Positions 16,385-24,754 of a DNA stretch of 64,000 bases are shown piece by piece; positions within the stretch are counted from its first letter, which is position 1; every line of letters starts with the position of its first letter. Both the position numbers and the translations under genes were made by a program. The notes under the pieces are model-generated. The model ran no database searches. It was not told the DNA's origin and was given only the letters and a program-made list of their open reading frames with translations. Source of the stretch: DASUPK01 sp963774305. Lineage in GTDB: Bacteria > Actinomycetota > Thermoleophilia > Solirubrobacterales > 70-9. The stretch covers positions 124,001-188,000 of the forward strand of contig CAVZEM010000003.1 of NCBI GenBank assembly GCA_963774305.1. The letters are read 5' to 3'.

Positions 16385-16891
16385 CTACCAGCCCTCGGTT
16401 CCCGGCTCGCCCTTGAAGGGTCCCTCGATCTCCTCGGTTATCCAGCCGCCGTAGTAGGCGCCCGGCTGCGGTGTCACCAGCTCGTCGTCGAGGTAGGCCG
16501 CGTCCACCCGGCGCGGGTAGAAGGCCAGATGGTCGCGCAGCTGCTCAAAGCCCTGCTTCGGCTTCGGGTAGAACCAGGCGACCCGGTTGGCCCGCTTGCC
16601 TCCCGCCTCGGCGTGGACGTAGGACGCCGTTCCCTTCCACTCGCAGTAGGTGTGGGCGTCCCCAGCGTCGATCAGGGCGTCCTCCCGTACGTCCTCGCGG
16701 GGGATGTAGATCGTCGGAGGGCTGGCGGTCTCCAGCACGCGAAGGGCCCGCTCCGTTTCGGCGATGGTCTCGCCCCCCAGGACGACCCGGACGTGGCGGT
16801 CGACGGGCTCGATCCGCGGCGGGCGCGGATAGTCCCAGACGTTTTCCTTTGCTCTCTGCGTCTTCACGTTCGACCGTCTCGGAGGACCCAT
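16385..16891 (-). CDS. DUF427 domain protein
   Basis: A 168-residue soluble protein of the DUF427 type, recognised by 'VRVVLGGETIAETERALRVL', 'PTIYIPREDV', 'THCEWKG'-like sequence (here 'HTYCEWKGTASYV') and 'VAWFYPKP'. The family is a small beta-rich fold of unknown biochemical role, widespread in actinobacteria and proteobacteria. It is divergent from recG with 25 bp between start codons, and convergent with the lipoprotein gene. No operon partner suggests a function. Confidence 0.8.
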   Translation of the reverse strand: MGPPRRSNVKTQRAKENVWDYPRPPRIEPVDRHVRVVLGGETIAETERALRVLETASPPTIYIPREDVREDALIDAGDAHTYCEWKGTASYVHAEAGGKRANRVAWFYPKPKQGFEQLRDHLAFYPRRVDAAYLDDELVTPQPGAYYGGWITEEIEGPFKGEPGTEGW

Positions 16892-16916
16892 CCAACGTTA
16901 CGCCTAGCCTCTGTTC

Positions 16917-19900
16917 GTGATGGAAGCGGCCCTCGAGCGCGACCCGGTGCCGATTTACACCCCGCGCGCGCTGGCGACCGGTGAGATCCTCGAGCCCCCG
17001 GAGCTGCTGGAGGCACCGCTGAAGACGATGCCGCGGCCATCGATCCTCGATGCGCCGATCACCACGCTGAGGGGAGCAGGTCCGAAGCTGTCCGCCGCCG
17101 CATCCGAGATGGGGATCTCCAGCCTCGGCGACCTCCTCCGGCACATCCCGCACAGCTACCGGGACCGTGCCGACCCGGTTGGGCTGGGCGACCTGCGGCT
17201 GGGCGAGGAGGCGACGGTGGAGGTCGAGGTCGCCGGAGCGAAGCTGCGGCCGACGCGCCGGCGCCGGCTGACGATCCTGGAGGCCGACGTCTTCGACCAA
17301 AGCGGCAAGGTCAAGGCCGTCTGGTTCAACCGCGCCTGGCTCGCGGACCGGCTGCAGCCCGGCTGCCGCCTGCTGATCCGCGGAAAGCTGGAGAAGCGCG
17401 GCTTCAACGTCGCCGAACACGAGTTTCTGGACTCGGAGGGGGGCGGCCCGGCGGGCCTCCACACGACCGGGATCGTCCCAGTGCACCCGGCGAGCGAGAA
17501 GCTGCGCCCGCAGCGCATCAGGGAGTGGGTCTGGCAAGCGACCCCGATGGCCCGCCACGCCGGTGAGCCCATTCCGGGCCGGCTTCGCCGAGAGCTGCGG
17601 ATCGCGGGGGCGACCGATTCGATCGTCGCCTCGCATTTCCCGGCCGACGAGCACCAGGCCGAGGCCGCGCGGGAGCGACTCGCCTTCGAGGAGCTCTTCC
17701 TCTACCAGGCCGCGTTGGTCTCGCGGCGGGGGCGGCGCGCCTCCGGCGCCCAGGGGATCGTTCTGCCGGCTGGAGGAGCGGACGTCGCGGCCTGGCTCGA
17801 GTCGCTGCCGTTCAGTCTCACGGACGATCAGACACAAGCCCTGGATGCGATCGACGACGATCTGACCAGGGAGAACCCGATGCAGCGGCTTCTTATGGGA
17901 GAGGTGGGGTCAGGAAAGGCACAGCCCATGGATGCGCTGGTTCTCACCCCAGCTGGCTTTCGCCGAATGGCCGAGATCCGAATCGGCGACGAGGTGGTGA
18001 ATCCAACTGGAGAAACGACGCGGGTTACGGGCGTCTTTCCTCAAGGTGAGCGCGAGGTTTGCAGAGTCCACTTCTCCGACGGCACCTCAGTTGAGTGTGA
18101 TCGTGAGCATCTGTGGCAGGTACAGACCAGCACCGCGCGGTGCCGTGGCGACAAGCCCAAGGTCCTGTCTTTGAATGAGATCGCCGATGACCTCCGCAGG
18201 CCAAGCGGCGCGGCGAAGTGGCACGTAGAGCTTCCCGAACCTTCCGATCTGGAGTCTGGAAGGCCGAGACCCGTCGAGCCATACGCCCTTGGACTCTTGT
18301 TGGGAGACGGAGGTCTCAGCATTCCGAGCCGAGTTCGCTTTTCCAGTGCGGACCCCGAACTCGTTGACGCATTGCGCGCTGCGGTGTCCCCCGAGTGCGA
18401 GCTGCGCAAAGAAACACATCGCCCATACGACTGGAAGGTCGTCGGCACAGACCTAGATCTGACCGAGGTTCTCACTGCTGTCGAAGAGAAGCAGCCAGAG
18501 ACCCTTGCGGTCGCCTACCGCTCAGGCGCCAGTTGTGACGCGATTGCAGAGCACGTGAGCTACTCGGCCGGGACGGTGCGCCGTCGCCTTATTGAGCTGG
18601 GAGTGATAAGGCGGCCCCCAAATCGGCCGCCGAGCTTGCTCCTTCGACAACTCATGGCGCTGGGTCTCATGGGAAAAAGCGCAAGCGAGAAGTGCGTCCC
18701 GGAGGAATACCTGAATGCGCCCATCGCGGTCAGGCACGCGGTGCTTCAGGGATTGCTTGATACGGACGGGACCCTCGACAGAACCCAGGGGTCCAATGTC
18801 ACATTCAGCTCGGTCTCCCAGCGACTCGCCGAGGACCTTGCATGGCTAGTGCGGTCTTTGGGCGGTCGTGCGAGATGTCGGCAGGTACACAAACTCAGCG
18901 GTAGGTCGTGGCTCACGAGCATCATTCTCCCGGCACGCTTTCCCCCATTCCGGCTTCAAAGGAAGGCTGCACTGCTCAAGCCGCGGACCAAGTACGCAAA
19001 TCCGGCAAAGGCGATCGAACGGATTGAGTCGGTGGGCCCGAAGCCAGTCCAGTGCATTTCCGTGGCTCACCCGAATCAGCTGTACATCACGGACGCCTTC
19101 ACTGTTACGCACAACACGGTCGTCGCGCTCCACGCGATGCTCCGGGCGATCGAGGCCGGACACCAGGCGGCCCTGATGGCGCCCACCGAGACCCTCGCCG
19201 AGCAGCACTTCCGCACACTCGAGTCCCTCCGCGCCTCGGAGGCCGCAACCGCGACGCTCCTGACGTCGGCAACCCCCCCGGCCGAGCGCCGAGAGCTGCT
19301 GCACTCGCTGGCTTCAGGGAAACCACAGCTCGTCGTCGGGACCCATGCTCTGATCGAGGACGCGGTCGAGTTCTCCTCGCTCGCGATCGCTGTCGTCGAC
19401 GAGCAGCACCGCTTCGGCGTTCGCCAGCGGGCGGCGCTCGATGCCAAGGGGCCAGGCAAGCGCCTGCCCCACGTCCTGCACATGACGGCGACACCGATCC
19501 CGCGGACACTCTCGCTGACCGCCTACGGCGACCTCGACACCACCGCCTTGCGCGAGTTGCCCAAGGGCCGCCAGCCGATTCGGACCCGGGTCGTCGACGA
19601 GGAGCACCGGGCGGCGGCCTATGAGTTCATCCGCGAGCGCCTGCGCGAGGGGCGGCAGACGTTTGTCGTCTGCCCGCTCGTCAGCGAATCGGAGCTCACG
19701 GAGGCCAAGGCCGCCGAGGCTGAGGCGAAGCGGCTCGCCAAGACCGAGTTCCGCGACTTCCGGGTGGCGCTGCTCCATGGCCAGATGAGCTCGGACGAGA
19801 AGACGCGCGCCATGGACGCCTTCGTCTCGGGCGAGGCCCACGTCCTGGTGGCCACGACGGTGATCGAGGTCGGCATCGACGTCCCGAACGCGACGGTGAT

Positions 19901-20309
19901 GCTGGTCGAGGGCGCGGAGCGCTTCGGGCTCTCGCAGCTCCACCAGCTCCGCGGCCGGGTCGGCCGAGGCGAGCACGAGTCCTTCTGCATCCTCTTCGGC
20001 GATCCCGAGTCCGAGGCCGCCAAGGCTCGGCTCGAGGCGATCGCGGGGGAGGGGGACGGCTTCGCGCTCGCCGAGGTCGACCTGACGATCCGCGGCGAGG
20101 GGGAGATCCTCGGCACCCGCCAGCACGGCCTGCCCAGATTCCGCGCCGCCTCGCTGCCCGAGGACACGGCGCTTCTCCTCGAGGCGCGGCGTCGGGTGCT
20201 GGAGCTGCGCGACCGCTTCGGCTCGCTGGAGGCCCCGGGGATCGGCCCGCTGCTGGACGAGGCCCGCCGGCGCTTCGGCGACGAGCGGGTCGAGCAGATC
20301 GCGGCGTGA
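16917..20309 (+). CDS. recG: ATP-dependent DNA helicase RecG, interrupted by an intein
   Basis: RecG remodels stalled forks and recombination intermediates. The precursor is 1130 residues; removal of a 399-residue intein (335-733) leaves 731, the normal RecG size. The N-terminal wedge/OB domain has 'LRGAGPKLSAAASEMGI' and 'LLRHIPHSYRDR'. Helicase motifs are Walker A 'MGEVGSGK' split from 'TVVALHAM' by the intein, motif Ia 'MAPTETLAEQHF', DEQH box 'VVDEQHRFG', motif III 'MTATPIPRTL' and motif VI 'LRGRVGRGEHESFC'. Without splicing the P-loop is broken and the enzyme would be inactive. Starts are GTG 16917 or ATG 16920; TAGCCT at 16905-16910 fits a leaderless start at either. rsmD starts 1 bp after the stop. 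Confidence 0.96.
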   Translation: MMEAALERDPVPIYTPRALATGEILEPPELLEAPLKTMPRPSILDAPITTLRGAGPKLSAAASEMGISSLGDLLRHIPHSYRDRADPVGLGDLRLGEEATVEVEVAGAKLRPTRRRRLTILEADVFDQSGKVKAVWFNRAWLADRLQPGCRLLIRGKLEKRGFNVAEHEFLDSEGGGPAGLHTTGIVPVHPASEKLRPQRIREWVWQATPMARHAGEPIPGRLRRELRIAGATDSIVASHFPADEHQAEAARERLAFEELFLYQAALVSRRGRRASGAQGIVLPAGGADVAAWLESLPFSLTDDQTQALDAIDDDLTRENPMQRLLMGEVGSGKAQPMDALVLTPAGFRRMAEIRIGDEVVNPTGETTRVTGVFPQGEREVCRVHFSDGTSVECDREHLWQVQTSTARCRGDKPKVLSLNEIADDLRRPSGAAKWHVELPEPSDLESGRPRPVEPYALGLLLGDGGLSIPSRVRFSSADPELVDALRAAVSPECELRKETHRPYDWKVVGTDLDLTEVLTAVEEKQPETLAVAYRSGASCDAIAEHVSYSAGTVRRRLIELGVIRRPPNRPPSLLLRQLMALGLMGKSASEKCVPEEYLNAPIAVRHAVLQGLLDTDGTLDRTQGSNVTFSSVSQRLAEDLAWLVRSLGGRARCRQVHKLSGRSWLTSIILPARFPPFRLQRKAALLKPRTKYANPAKAIERIESVGPKPVQCISVAHPNQLYITDAFTVTHNTVVALHAMLRAIEAGHQAALMAPTETLAEQHFRTLESLRASEAATATLLTSATPPAERRELLHSLASGKPQLVVGTHALIEDAVEFSSLAIAVVDEQHRFGVRQRAALDAKGPGKRLPHVLHMTATPIPRTLSLTAYGDLDTTALRELPKGRQPIRTRVVDEEHRAAAYEFIRERLREGRQTFVVCPLVSESELTEAKAAEAEAKRLAKTEFRDFRVALLHGQMSSDEKTRAMDAFVSGEAHVLVATTVIEVGIDVPNATVMLVEGAERFGLSQLHQLRGRVGRGEHESFCILFGDPESEAAKARLEAIAGEGDGFALAEVDLTIRGEGEILGTRQHGLPRFRAASLPEDTALLLEARRRVLELRDRFGSLEAPGIGPLLDEARRRFGDERVEQIAA
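17919..19115 (+). other. Intein with LAGLIDADG endonuclease in RecG Walker A, class 3 type
   Basis: This insertion encodes 399 residues between the Lys and Thr of the RecG P-loop (GSGK | T). It starts with Ala1 ('AQPMDALVLTPAGF', block A) and ends 'FTVTHN' before Thr+1. Block B 'GTSVECDREHLW' has Trp66, block F 'VQCISVAHPNQLYI' has Cys379, and block G has Thr397 before His398-Asn399. Ala1 plus this Trp/Cys/Thr set is the signature of class 3 inteins, which splice through the block F Cys. Two dodecapeptides, 'YALGLLLGDGGL' and 'VLQGLLDTDGTL', mark a LAGLIDADG homing endonuclease, with a helix-turn-helix insert between ('SCDAIAEHVSYSAGTVRRRL'). GC in 60-base lines I counted was 62-65%, against 78% in one flanking RecG line, suggesting later acquisition. 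Confidence 0.93.
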
Positions 20310-20310
20310 G

Positions 20311-20850
20311 ATGCCGGAGTTGCGCATCACCGGCGGGGAGCTCGGCGGCCGCCGCATCCACGCGCCGAAGGGCGCCAAGCTCCGCCCGACCACCGAGCGG
20401 GTCCGGGAGGCCGTCTTCTCGATCCTCGGCGACGTCTCGGGTGCGCGCGTCCTGGATCTCTTCTGCGGCACCGGCGCGCTCGCGATCGAGGCGCTCTCCA
20501 GAGGCGCGGCGGAGGCGACCCTGGTGGACACGCACCCGGCCACGGCGAGGAAGAACCTGGAGGCGCTGGAGCTCACGGATCGCGCCGAGACGGTCCGGGC
20601 CGACGCAGCCCGCTTCCTGCGCCGAGCGAGGGAGGGGTCCTACGATCTCGTGCTCTGCGACCCTCCCTATAGACTCGCCGACCGCCTCACGGCCGAGCTC
20701 GACCCGCTGATCAGCCGCACCCTTGCGGACGGAGGCAGAGTCATGATCGAGTCCTCACCCGACAATCCCCTGGAAATGACGCTTCCCCTGACCACCGAGC
20801 GCGCCTACGGCGACACCCTGATTCGGATCTATGGAGGCGATGAGCGATGA
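20311..20850 (+). CDS. rsmD: 16S rRNA (guanine966-N2)-methyltransferase
   Basis: A 179-residue SAM-dependent methyltransferase that modifies 16S rRNA G966. The RsmD signature 'RPTTERVREAVFSIL' is followed by SAM-binding 'VLDLFCGTGALAIEALSRGA' and the catalytic 'CDPPY' motif. It begins 1 bp after recG and overlaps coaD by 4 nt (ATGA), giving a recG-rsmD-coaD unit common in Gram-positive bacteria. Confidence 0.95.
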   Translation: MPELRITGGELGGRRIHAPKGAKLRPTTERVREAVFSILGDVSGARVLDLFCGTGALAIEALSRGAAEATLVDTHPATARKNLEALELTDRAETVRADAARFLRRAREGSYDLVLCDPPYRLADRLTAELDPLISRTLADGGRVMIESSPDNPLEMTLPLTTERAYGDTLIRIYGGDER

Positions 20851-21347
20851 GCGAAGCCCAGCCCCGCGTCGCGATCTGCCCGGGCAGCTACGACCCCGTC
20901 ACCAACGGGCACCTGGACGTGATCGGGCGCACGGCAAAGGTCTTCGACAGGGTCGTCGTCGGGGTCGTCAACAATCCGGTTCGCAAGGAGAAGACGCTCT
21001 TCACGGCCGACGAGCGGAAGGCGTTCATCGAGGACGCGACGGCGGACCTCGGGAACGTCGAGGTGGGGATCATGTCCAACCTGCTGGTCGAGTTCGCCCG
21101 TGAGAACGGGGCGACCGCGATCATCAAGGGGCTGCGGGCGATCTCCGACTTCGAGTACGAGTTCGAGATGAATCAACTCAACCGCAAGCTCGCGGCGGAC
21201 ATCGAGTCCATGTACATCTTCGCGTCGGCGAACTACAGCTTCCTGTCATCGACCGGGGTCAAGGAGATTGCGACTTTCGGGGGCGACGTCGGCGATCTGG
21301 TGCCCGCTCCGGTTGCAACAGCGCTTGCGGAAAGGCTTGCCCGCTAG
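20847..21347 (+). CDS. coaD: Phosphopantetheine adenylyltransferase
   Basis: Catalyses the penultimate step of coenzyme A synthesis, joining AMP to 4'-phosphopantetheine. The nucleotidyltransferase motif is 'CPGSYDPVTNGHLDVI' (TxGH-type ATP site) and the C-terminal motif 'YSFLSSTGVKEIA' is typical of the family. 'GLRAISDFEYEFEMNQLN' is the substrate-binding segment. The 166-residue length is standard. The start overlaps rsmD by 4 nt, and the product also supports the acyl carrier protein encoded downstream at 28.6 kb. Confidence 0.96.
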   Translation: MSEAQPRVAICPGSYDPVTNGHLDVIGRTAKVFDRVVVGVVNNPVRKEKTLFTADERKAFIEDATADLGNVEVGIMSNLLVEFARENGATAIIKGLRAISDFEYEFEMNQLNRKLAADIESMYIFASANYSFLSSTGVKEIATFGGDVGDLVPAPVATALAERLAR

Positions 21348-21447
21348 ACCGTCGTGCGTAGGTTCCGGGCAGGAGCTTGCAATTCGGCGCAGAAACCCAA
21401 CCCGGGGCCGGTCGTATGGTCCGATGCGTAAGCTTTAGCGACTGCAA

Positions 21448-21915
21448 ATGGACGTTCTAGTACTCATCGACAAGCTCGACGACCTGGTCCACAACGCGCG
21501 GCCGGTGCCGCTCACGGATCAGGTGCGCGTCGACCGCGAGGAGATCTACGACCTCCTCGACCAGATGCGCGCCACGATCCCCGAGGAGATCAAGCAGGCC
21601 CGCTGGATCGTCAAGGAGCGCCAGGAGATGCTCGCCGAGGCGAAGCGCGAGGCAGAGCGGATCGTCAAGGAGGCCCGCGAGCAGCAGGCCCGCCTCGTCG
21701 CGAACGAGGAGATCACCCGCCAGGCCGAGCGTGCCGCCGAGGAGATCGTCGAGGAGGCCCGCGAGCGCGAGCGGGAGATCCGCCTCGGCGCCGAGGACTA
21801 CGCCGACGACATCCTCTCGACGCTCGAGGTCAACCTCCAGAAGTTCCTGCAGGCAGTGCAGCGCGGCCGCGACCGGCTCCAGGGCCGCGAGCGCGAGCCC
21901 TCCGAGATTGGTTAG
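21448..21915 (+). CDS. SepIVA-like coiled-coil cell-division protein
   Basis: A 155-residue protein that is almost entirely helical. The N-terminus 'LIDKLDDLVHNARPVPLTDQ' and 'EEIYDLLDQMRATIPEEI' matches the start of the actinobacterial SepIVA/DivIVA-like proteins found beside coaD and DUF177. A long Glu/Ala/Arg coiled coil follows (about residues 50-125), then 'LEVNLQKFLQAVQRGRDRL'. SepIVA regulates septation and polar cell-wall synthesis in mycobacteria. This version is shorter, with less coiled coil. The gene stands alone after a 100-bp gap; TAAGCT at 21429-21434 may be its -10. The assignment rests on architecture and neighbourhood. Confidence 0.7.
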   Translation: MDVLVLIDKLDDLVHNARPVPLTDQVRVDREEIYDLLDQMRATIPEEIKQARWIVKERQEMLAEAKREAERIVKEAREQQARLVANEEITRQAERAAEEIVEEAREREREIRLGAEDYADDILSTLEVNLQKFLQAVQRGRDRLQGREREPSEIG

Positions 21916-21963
21916 GGCTCGCCACCGCCACTAGGCTCCCTTTCCCCGAGGGAAGGAGAGGCG

Positions 21964-22695
21964 ATGGGCGAGCGCTGGTTCACCGACGAGGAGCTGGGCG
22001 AGATGTCTCGCCCCACCATGGATCGCGCGATCGAGGCGATCGATCGCGGCGACTCCGAGGGGGCCAAGCGGTTGTGCGAGGCGATGAAGCACGAGTCGCA
22101 GTTCATGCACGACCTGCTGGTCGACGGCACGGCGGGTCTGATCTCCTTCGTCAAGGAGAAGCTCGGCGACGACGGTGTCGGCGAGGCCTGGGAATGGAGC
22201 CTGGAGCGGAGCTGGCGGCAGGCGGTGGAGAAGATCTCCGAGATCGACCGCAGGCAGATCGCTCAGGCGCTGGCGGCGACTTGGAGGGCGCACTCGACCA
22301 GCGGGGTCGGCCCCAGGCCGGGGGCCTTCGAGGTGGCCGAGGACCACGAGAAGCTGACCTTCACGATGAATCCCTGCGGCTCAGGGCAGCGGCTGTGGCG
22401 CAACGGCCGCTATGGACCCGACGGTTGGGGTGTCACCGACGAGGCGCACGACTGGAGCTATGGCCGCAAGGGATTTCCCCTCTACTGCACGCATTGCGCC
22501 TTCATGAACGAGCTCGGGCCGATCAACTGGATCGGCTACCCGGTCTACCCCTCGGATCCGCCGGAGGATTTCGATCGCGATCCCTGCATCTGGTACTGGT
22601 ACAAGGACCCCGCCGATATCCCGAAGCGCCACTGGGAGCGCTACGGAATCGAGCGCAACGCGGAGCGGGTCGCCGGTGGAAGCGGCGGCGACTGA
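21964..22695 (+). CDS. Conserved protein of unknown function with Cys motifs
   Basis: I do not recognise the family. The 243-residue soluble protein has a helical N-terminal half ('RAIEAIDRGDSEGAKRLCEA', 'HESQFMHDLLVDGTAGLISF') and a C-terminal half with conserved-looking aromatic and Cys motifs: 'TMNPCGSGQRLW', 'LYCTHCAFMNELGP', 'DPCIWYWYKDPADIPKRHWE'. The spacing suggests a metal site or redox centre. Its stop lies 20 nt inside the next gene, the aminoglycoside-kinase-like gene, so they are co-transcribed. A strong ribosome site (GGAAGGAGAGG) precedes ATG 21964. Confidence 0.65.
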   Translation: MGERWFTDEELGEMSRPTMDRAIEAIDRGDSEGAKRLCEAMKHESQFMHDLLVDGTAGLISFVKEKLGDDGVGEAWEWSLERSWRQAVEKISEIDRRQIAQALAATWRAHSTSGVGPRPGAFEVAEDHEKLTFTMNPCGSGQRLWRNGRYGPDGWGVTDEAHDWSYGRKGFPLYCTHCAFMNELGPINWIGYPVYPSDPPEDFDRDPCIWYWYKDPADIPKRHWERYGIERNAERVAGGSGGD

Positions 22696-23671
22696 ATCCG
22701 AGCTGGCCGACGGAGTTCGCTCCGTTCTCGAGGAGGCCGGCGATGATCCGGGCAAGATCTCGCTGGCGCCGATCCCAGGCGGAGCATCGCGTGAGACCTG
22801 GCTCGTCGAGGGGTCCGGCAAGCGATGGGTGCTGCGACGCGACCCAGAGGGGTCGGTCTCACTGGTCCCGCTTGGTGAGGAGTTCGAGCTGATCGAGCGG
22901 GCGGCGAGAGGGGGCGTTCCGGTTCCTGAACCGGTCGCATTCGAGCCCGCGGGTGGGCGGTTCGGCTCGGCGGGAATGCTGCTCGGGTTCGTCGGGGGAA
23001 CCTCCGTGGCGCCCCGGGTGCTCCGCAAGCCCGAGTTCGAGCGCGCACGCGCGACGCTCACCGTCGAGCTTGCCGAGGCGCTGGCGCGGATACACGCAAT
23101 AGACGTCGGCGAGCTCGATGGAGTCCTGCCCGCGATGGCCGGGGACCCGGCGCTCGCTCAGATCGAGGAGTGGGAGCGCCAGCTCGACGAGATCGGCGAG
23201 CCACTGCCCGCGGTCGAGCTCGGACTGCGCTGGCTGCGCGCCAACGCACCGGAGCCTGCCCGACCTCGCCTGGTTCACGGCGACTTTCGGCTCGGCAACT
23301 TCATCGTCGGCGAGAACGGCCTGGCCGCAGTGATCGATTGGGAGCTATCGCATCTGGGAGATCCGGCCGAGGACATCGGCTGGCTCTGCATTCGCTCCTG
23401 GCGCTTCGGCAACGACGACCTGCCGGTGGCGGGAGTTGGCGTGCTTGACGAGTTCATCTCCGCCTACGAGTCGGCGGGCGGGGAGCCGGTCGACCTGGGC
23501 CGGGTTCGCTACTGGGAGGCGTTCGGGAACCTCAAGTGGGCGATCATCTGCGCCCGCCAGGCGCACGACCACCGGAGTGGCGCGCGCCCAAGCCACGAGC
23601 TGGCCTCCCTCGGCCGCCGGATCTGCGAGCCGGAATGGGATCTCTTGGAATTGATCGTGCGACCCGTTTGA
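22676..23671 (+). CDS. APH-fold kinase (ACAD10/aminoglycoside phosphotransferase-like)
   Basis: A 331-residue protein kinase-fold phosphotransferase. 'GGASRETWLVEGSGKRWVLR' is the nucleotide loop, 'LVHGDFRLGNFIV' is the catalytic loop (HGDxxxxN) and 'AVIDWELSHLGDP' carries the metal-binding Asp. Members of this branch are usually linked to acyl-CoA metabolism rather than antibiotic resistance, and the neighbouring enoyl-CoA hydratase and SDR genes fit that. Start GTG 22676 overlaps the upstream gene by 20 nt; the next gene begins 2 nt after its stop. The substrate is unknown. Confidence 0.8.
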   Translation: MEAAATESELADGVRSVLEEAGDDPGKISLAPIPGGASRETWLVEGSGKRWVLRRDPEGSVSLVPLGEEFELIERAARGGVPVPEPVAFEPAGGRFGSAGMLLGFVGGTSVAPRVLRKPEFERARATLTVELAEALARIHAIDVGELDGVLPAMAGDPALAQIEEWERQLDEIGEPLPAVELGLRWLRANAPEPARPRLVHGDFRLGNFIVGENGLAAVIDWELSHLGDPAEDIGWLCIRSWRFGNDDLPVAGVGVLDEFISAYESAGGEPVDLGRVRYWEAFGNLKWAIICARQAHDHRSGARPSHELASLGRRICEPEWDLLELIVRPV

Positions 23672-23673
23672 CG

Positions 23674-24027
23674 ATGCAGGATCGGCCGACAGCGCCGGAG
23701 CTTCTCGACTCGGTCGCCGAGTACCTGTTCGGTGAGCTGCGTCCTGGGGTGCCGCGGGAGCAGCGCTTCAGGGTGCTCGTCGCCGCCAACGTGTGCGCGG
23801 TCGTCGCTCGTGAGATCCGGGCGGGGGAGGGCCCCGACCGGGAGGACCTCGAGCTCTTCAACGACCTGCTTGGGGAGGAGCAGGGCGACGTGCGCACGGC
23901 GGCCGCCGAGCTCTCGCGCAGGCTCCGTTCGGGCGAGCTCGACGACCGGATCGACGAGCTTGCTCCCAGGCTCGAGGAGCACGTCCGCCGCAAGCTCGAG
24001 ATCGCCCGGCCCGGGTACGACGCCTAG
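23674..24027 (+). CDS. DUF6285-like small protein
   Basis: A 117-residue helical, acidic protein ('LLDSVAEYLFGELRPGVP', 'FRVLVAANVCAVVAREI', 'LRSGELDDRIDEL'). I associate this pattern and its position directly after an APH-fold kinase with DUF6285, whose members accompany such kinases and acyl-CoA dehydrogenases in actinobacteria. No catalytic motif is visible. It starts 2 nt after the kinase and is probably its partner or regulator. The family name is from memory and should be treated as tentative. Confidence 0.6.
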   Translation: MQDRPTAPELLDSVAEYLFGELRPGVPREQRFRVLVAANVCAVVAREIRAGEGPDREDLELFNDLLGEEQGDVRTAAAELSRRLRSGELDDRIDELAPRLEEHVRRKLEIARPGYDA

Positions 24028-24046
24028 CCGGTGCAGGCGGCGGCCG

Positions 24047-24754
24047 TCAGTCTCGCCGCTCGGAGCCCAGGGTGAAGGTGTTCAGACTGAACCCGCCGTC
24101 GATCCCGATCGCCTGCCCGGTCACGTAGCCGGCGTCCTCGGATGCCAGGTAGGCGACGAGGGCGGCCACCTCGGGCGGCTCCGCCATGCGTCCGGAGGGA
24201 AGCGTCTCCCGCAGCCGCTCCAGGATCTCCGGCGGCATGGCAAGCACCTTCTCCGTCGCGACCATCCCGGGCAGGATGGCATTGGCCGTGATCCCCCGGC
24301 GAACGCCCTCGGCGGCGAGCGTCTTCATCATCCCCAGGAGGCCGGCCTTGGAGGCCGAGTACGCGACCTGCCCCGGGAGCCCACCAATCGCCGCGCCCGA
24401 AGAGACGATCACGATCCGCCCCCAGCGGCGCTCACGCATGCCGGCCAGGCAGGCCTGGACCGCCCGGAACGCGCCGCTCAGGTTGACCTCGATGTCGCGA
24501 GACCACTGCTCGCGGCTCATACGGTGGGCAGGGGCGATCGTGTCGGTGATCGCGGCGTTGGAGACACAGACGTCGATCTCGCTGAGATCAGGCAGTGCAT
24601 CGCTCGTCAGGTCCAGCTGAAGATCGCAGCCCTGGGCTCGGTCGAGCGTCGTCACCGTCAGTCCGTCGTCACGCAGGCGCGCCGCAATCGCGGCGCCTAT
24701 TCCACCCGCTGCGCCCGTGACCAGAGCGTGGCGTGGGGACCCGGGACCGTTCAT
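24047..24754 (-). CDS. Short-chain dehydrogenase/reductase
   Basis: A classical SDR oxidoreductase of 235 residues. It has the NAD(P)-binding 'TGAAGGIGAAIA', 'CVSNAAI' (NAG-type motif), catalytic Ser in 'IVIVSSGAAIGG' and 'YSASKAG' (YxxxK). The C-terminus 'YVTGQAIGIDGGF' is typical of FabG-like enzymes. It is translationally coupled to the enoyl-CoA hydratase gene upstream (one-base overlap TGATG on the minus strand), so it may oxidise or reduce a beta-hydroxyacyl-CoA. The exact substrate cannot be read from the sequence. Confidence 0.85.
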   Translation of the reverse strand: MNGPGSPRHALVTGAAGGIGAAIAARLRDDGLTVTTLDRAQGCDLQLDLTSDALPDLSEIDVCVSNAAITDTIAPAHRMSREQWSRDIEVNLSGAFRAVQACLAGMRERRWGRIVIVSSGAAIGGLPGQVAYSASKAGLLGMMKTLAAEGVRRGITANAILPGMVATEKVLAMPPEILERLRETLPSGRMAEPPEVAALVAYLASEDAGYVTGQAIGIDGGFSLNTFTLGSERRD

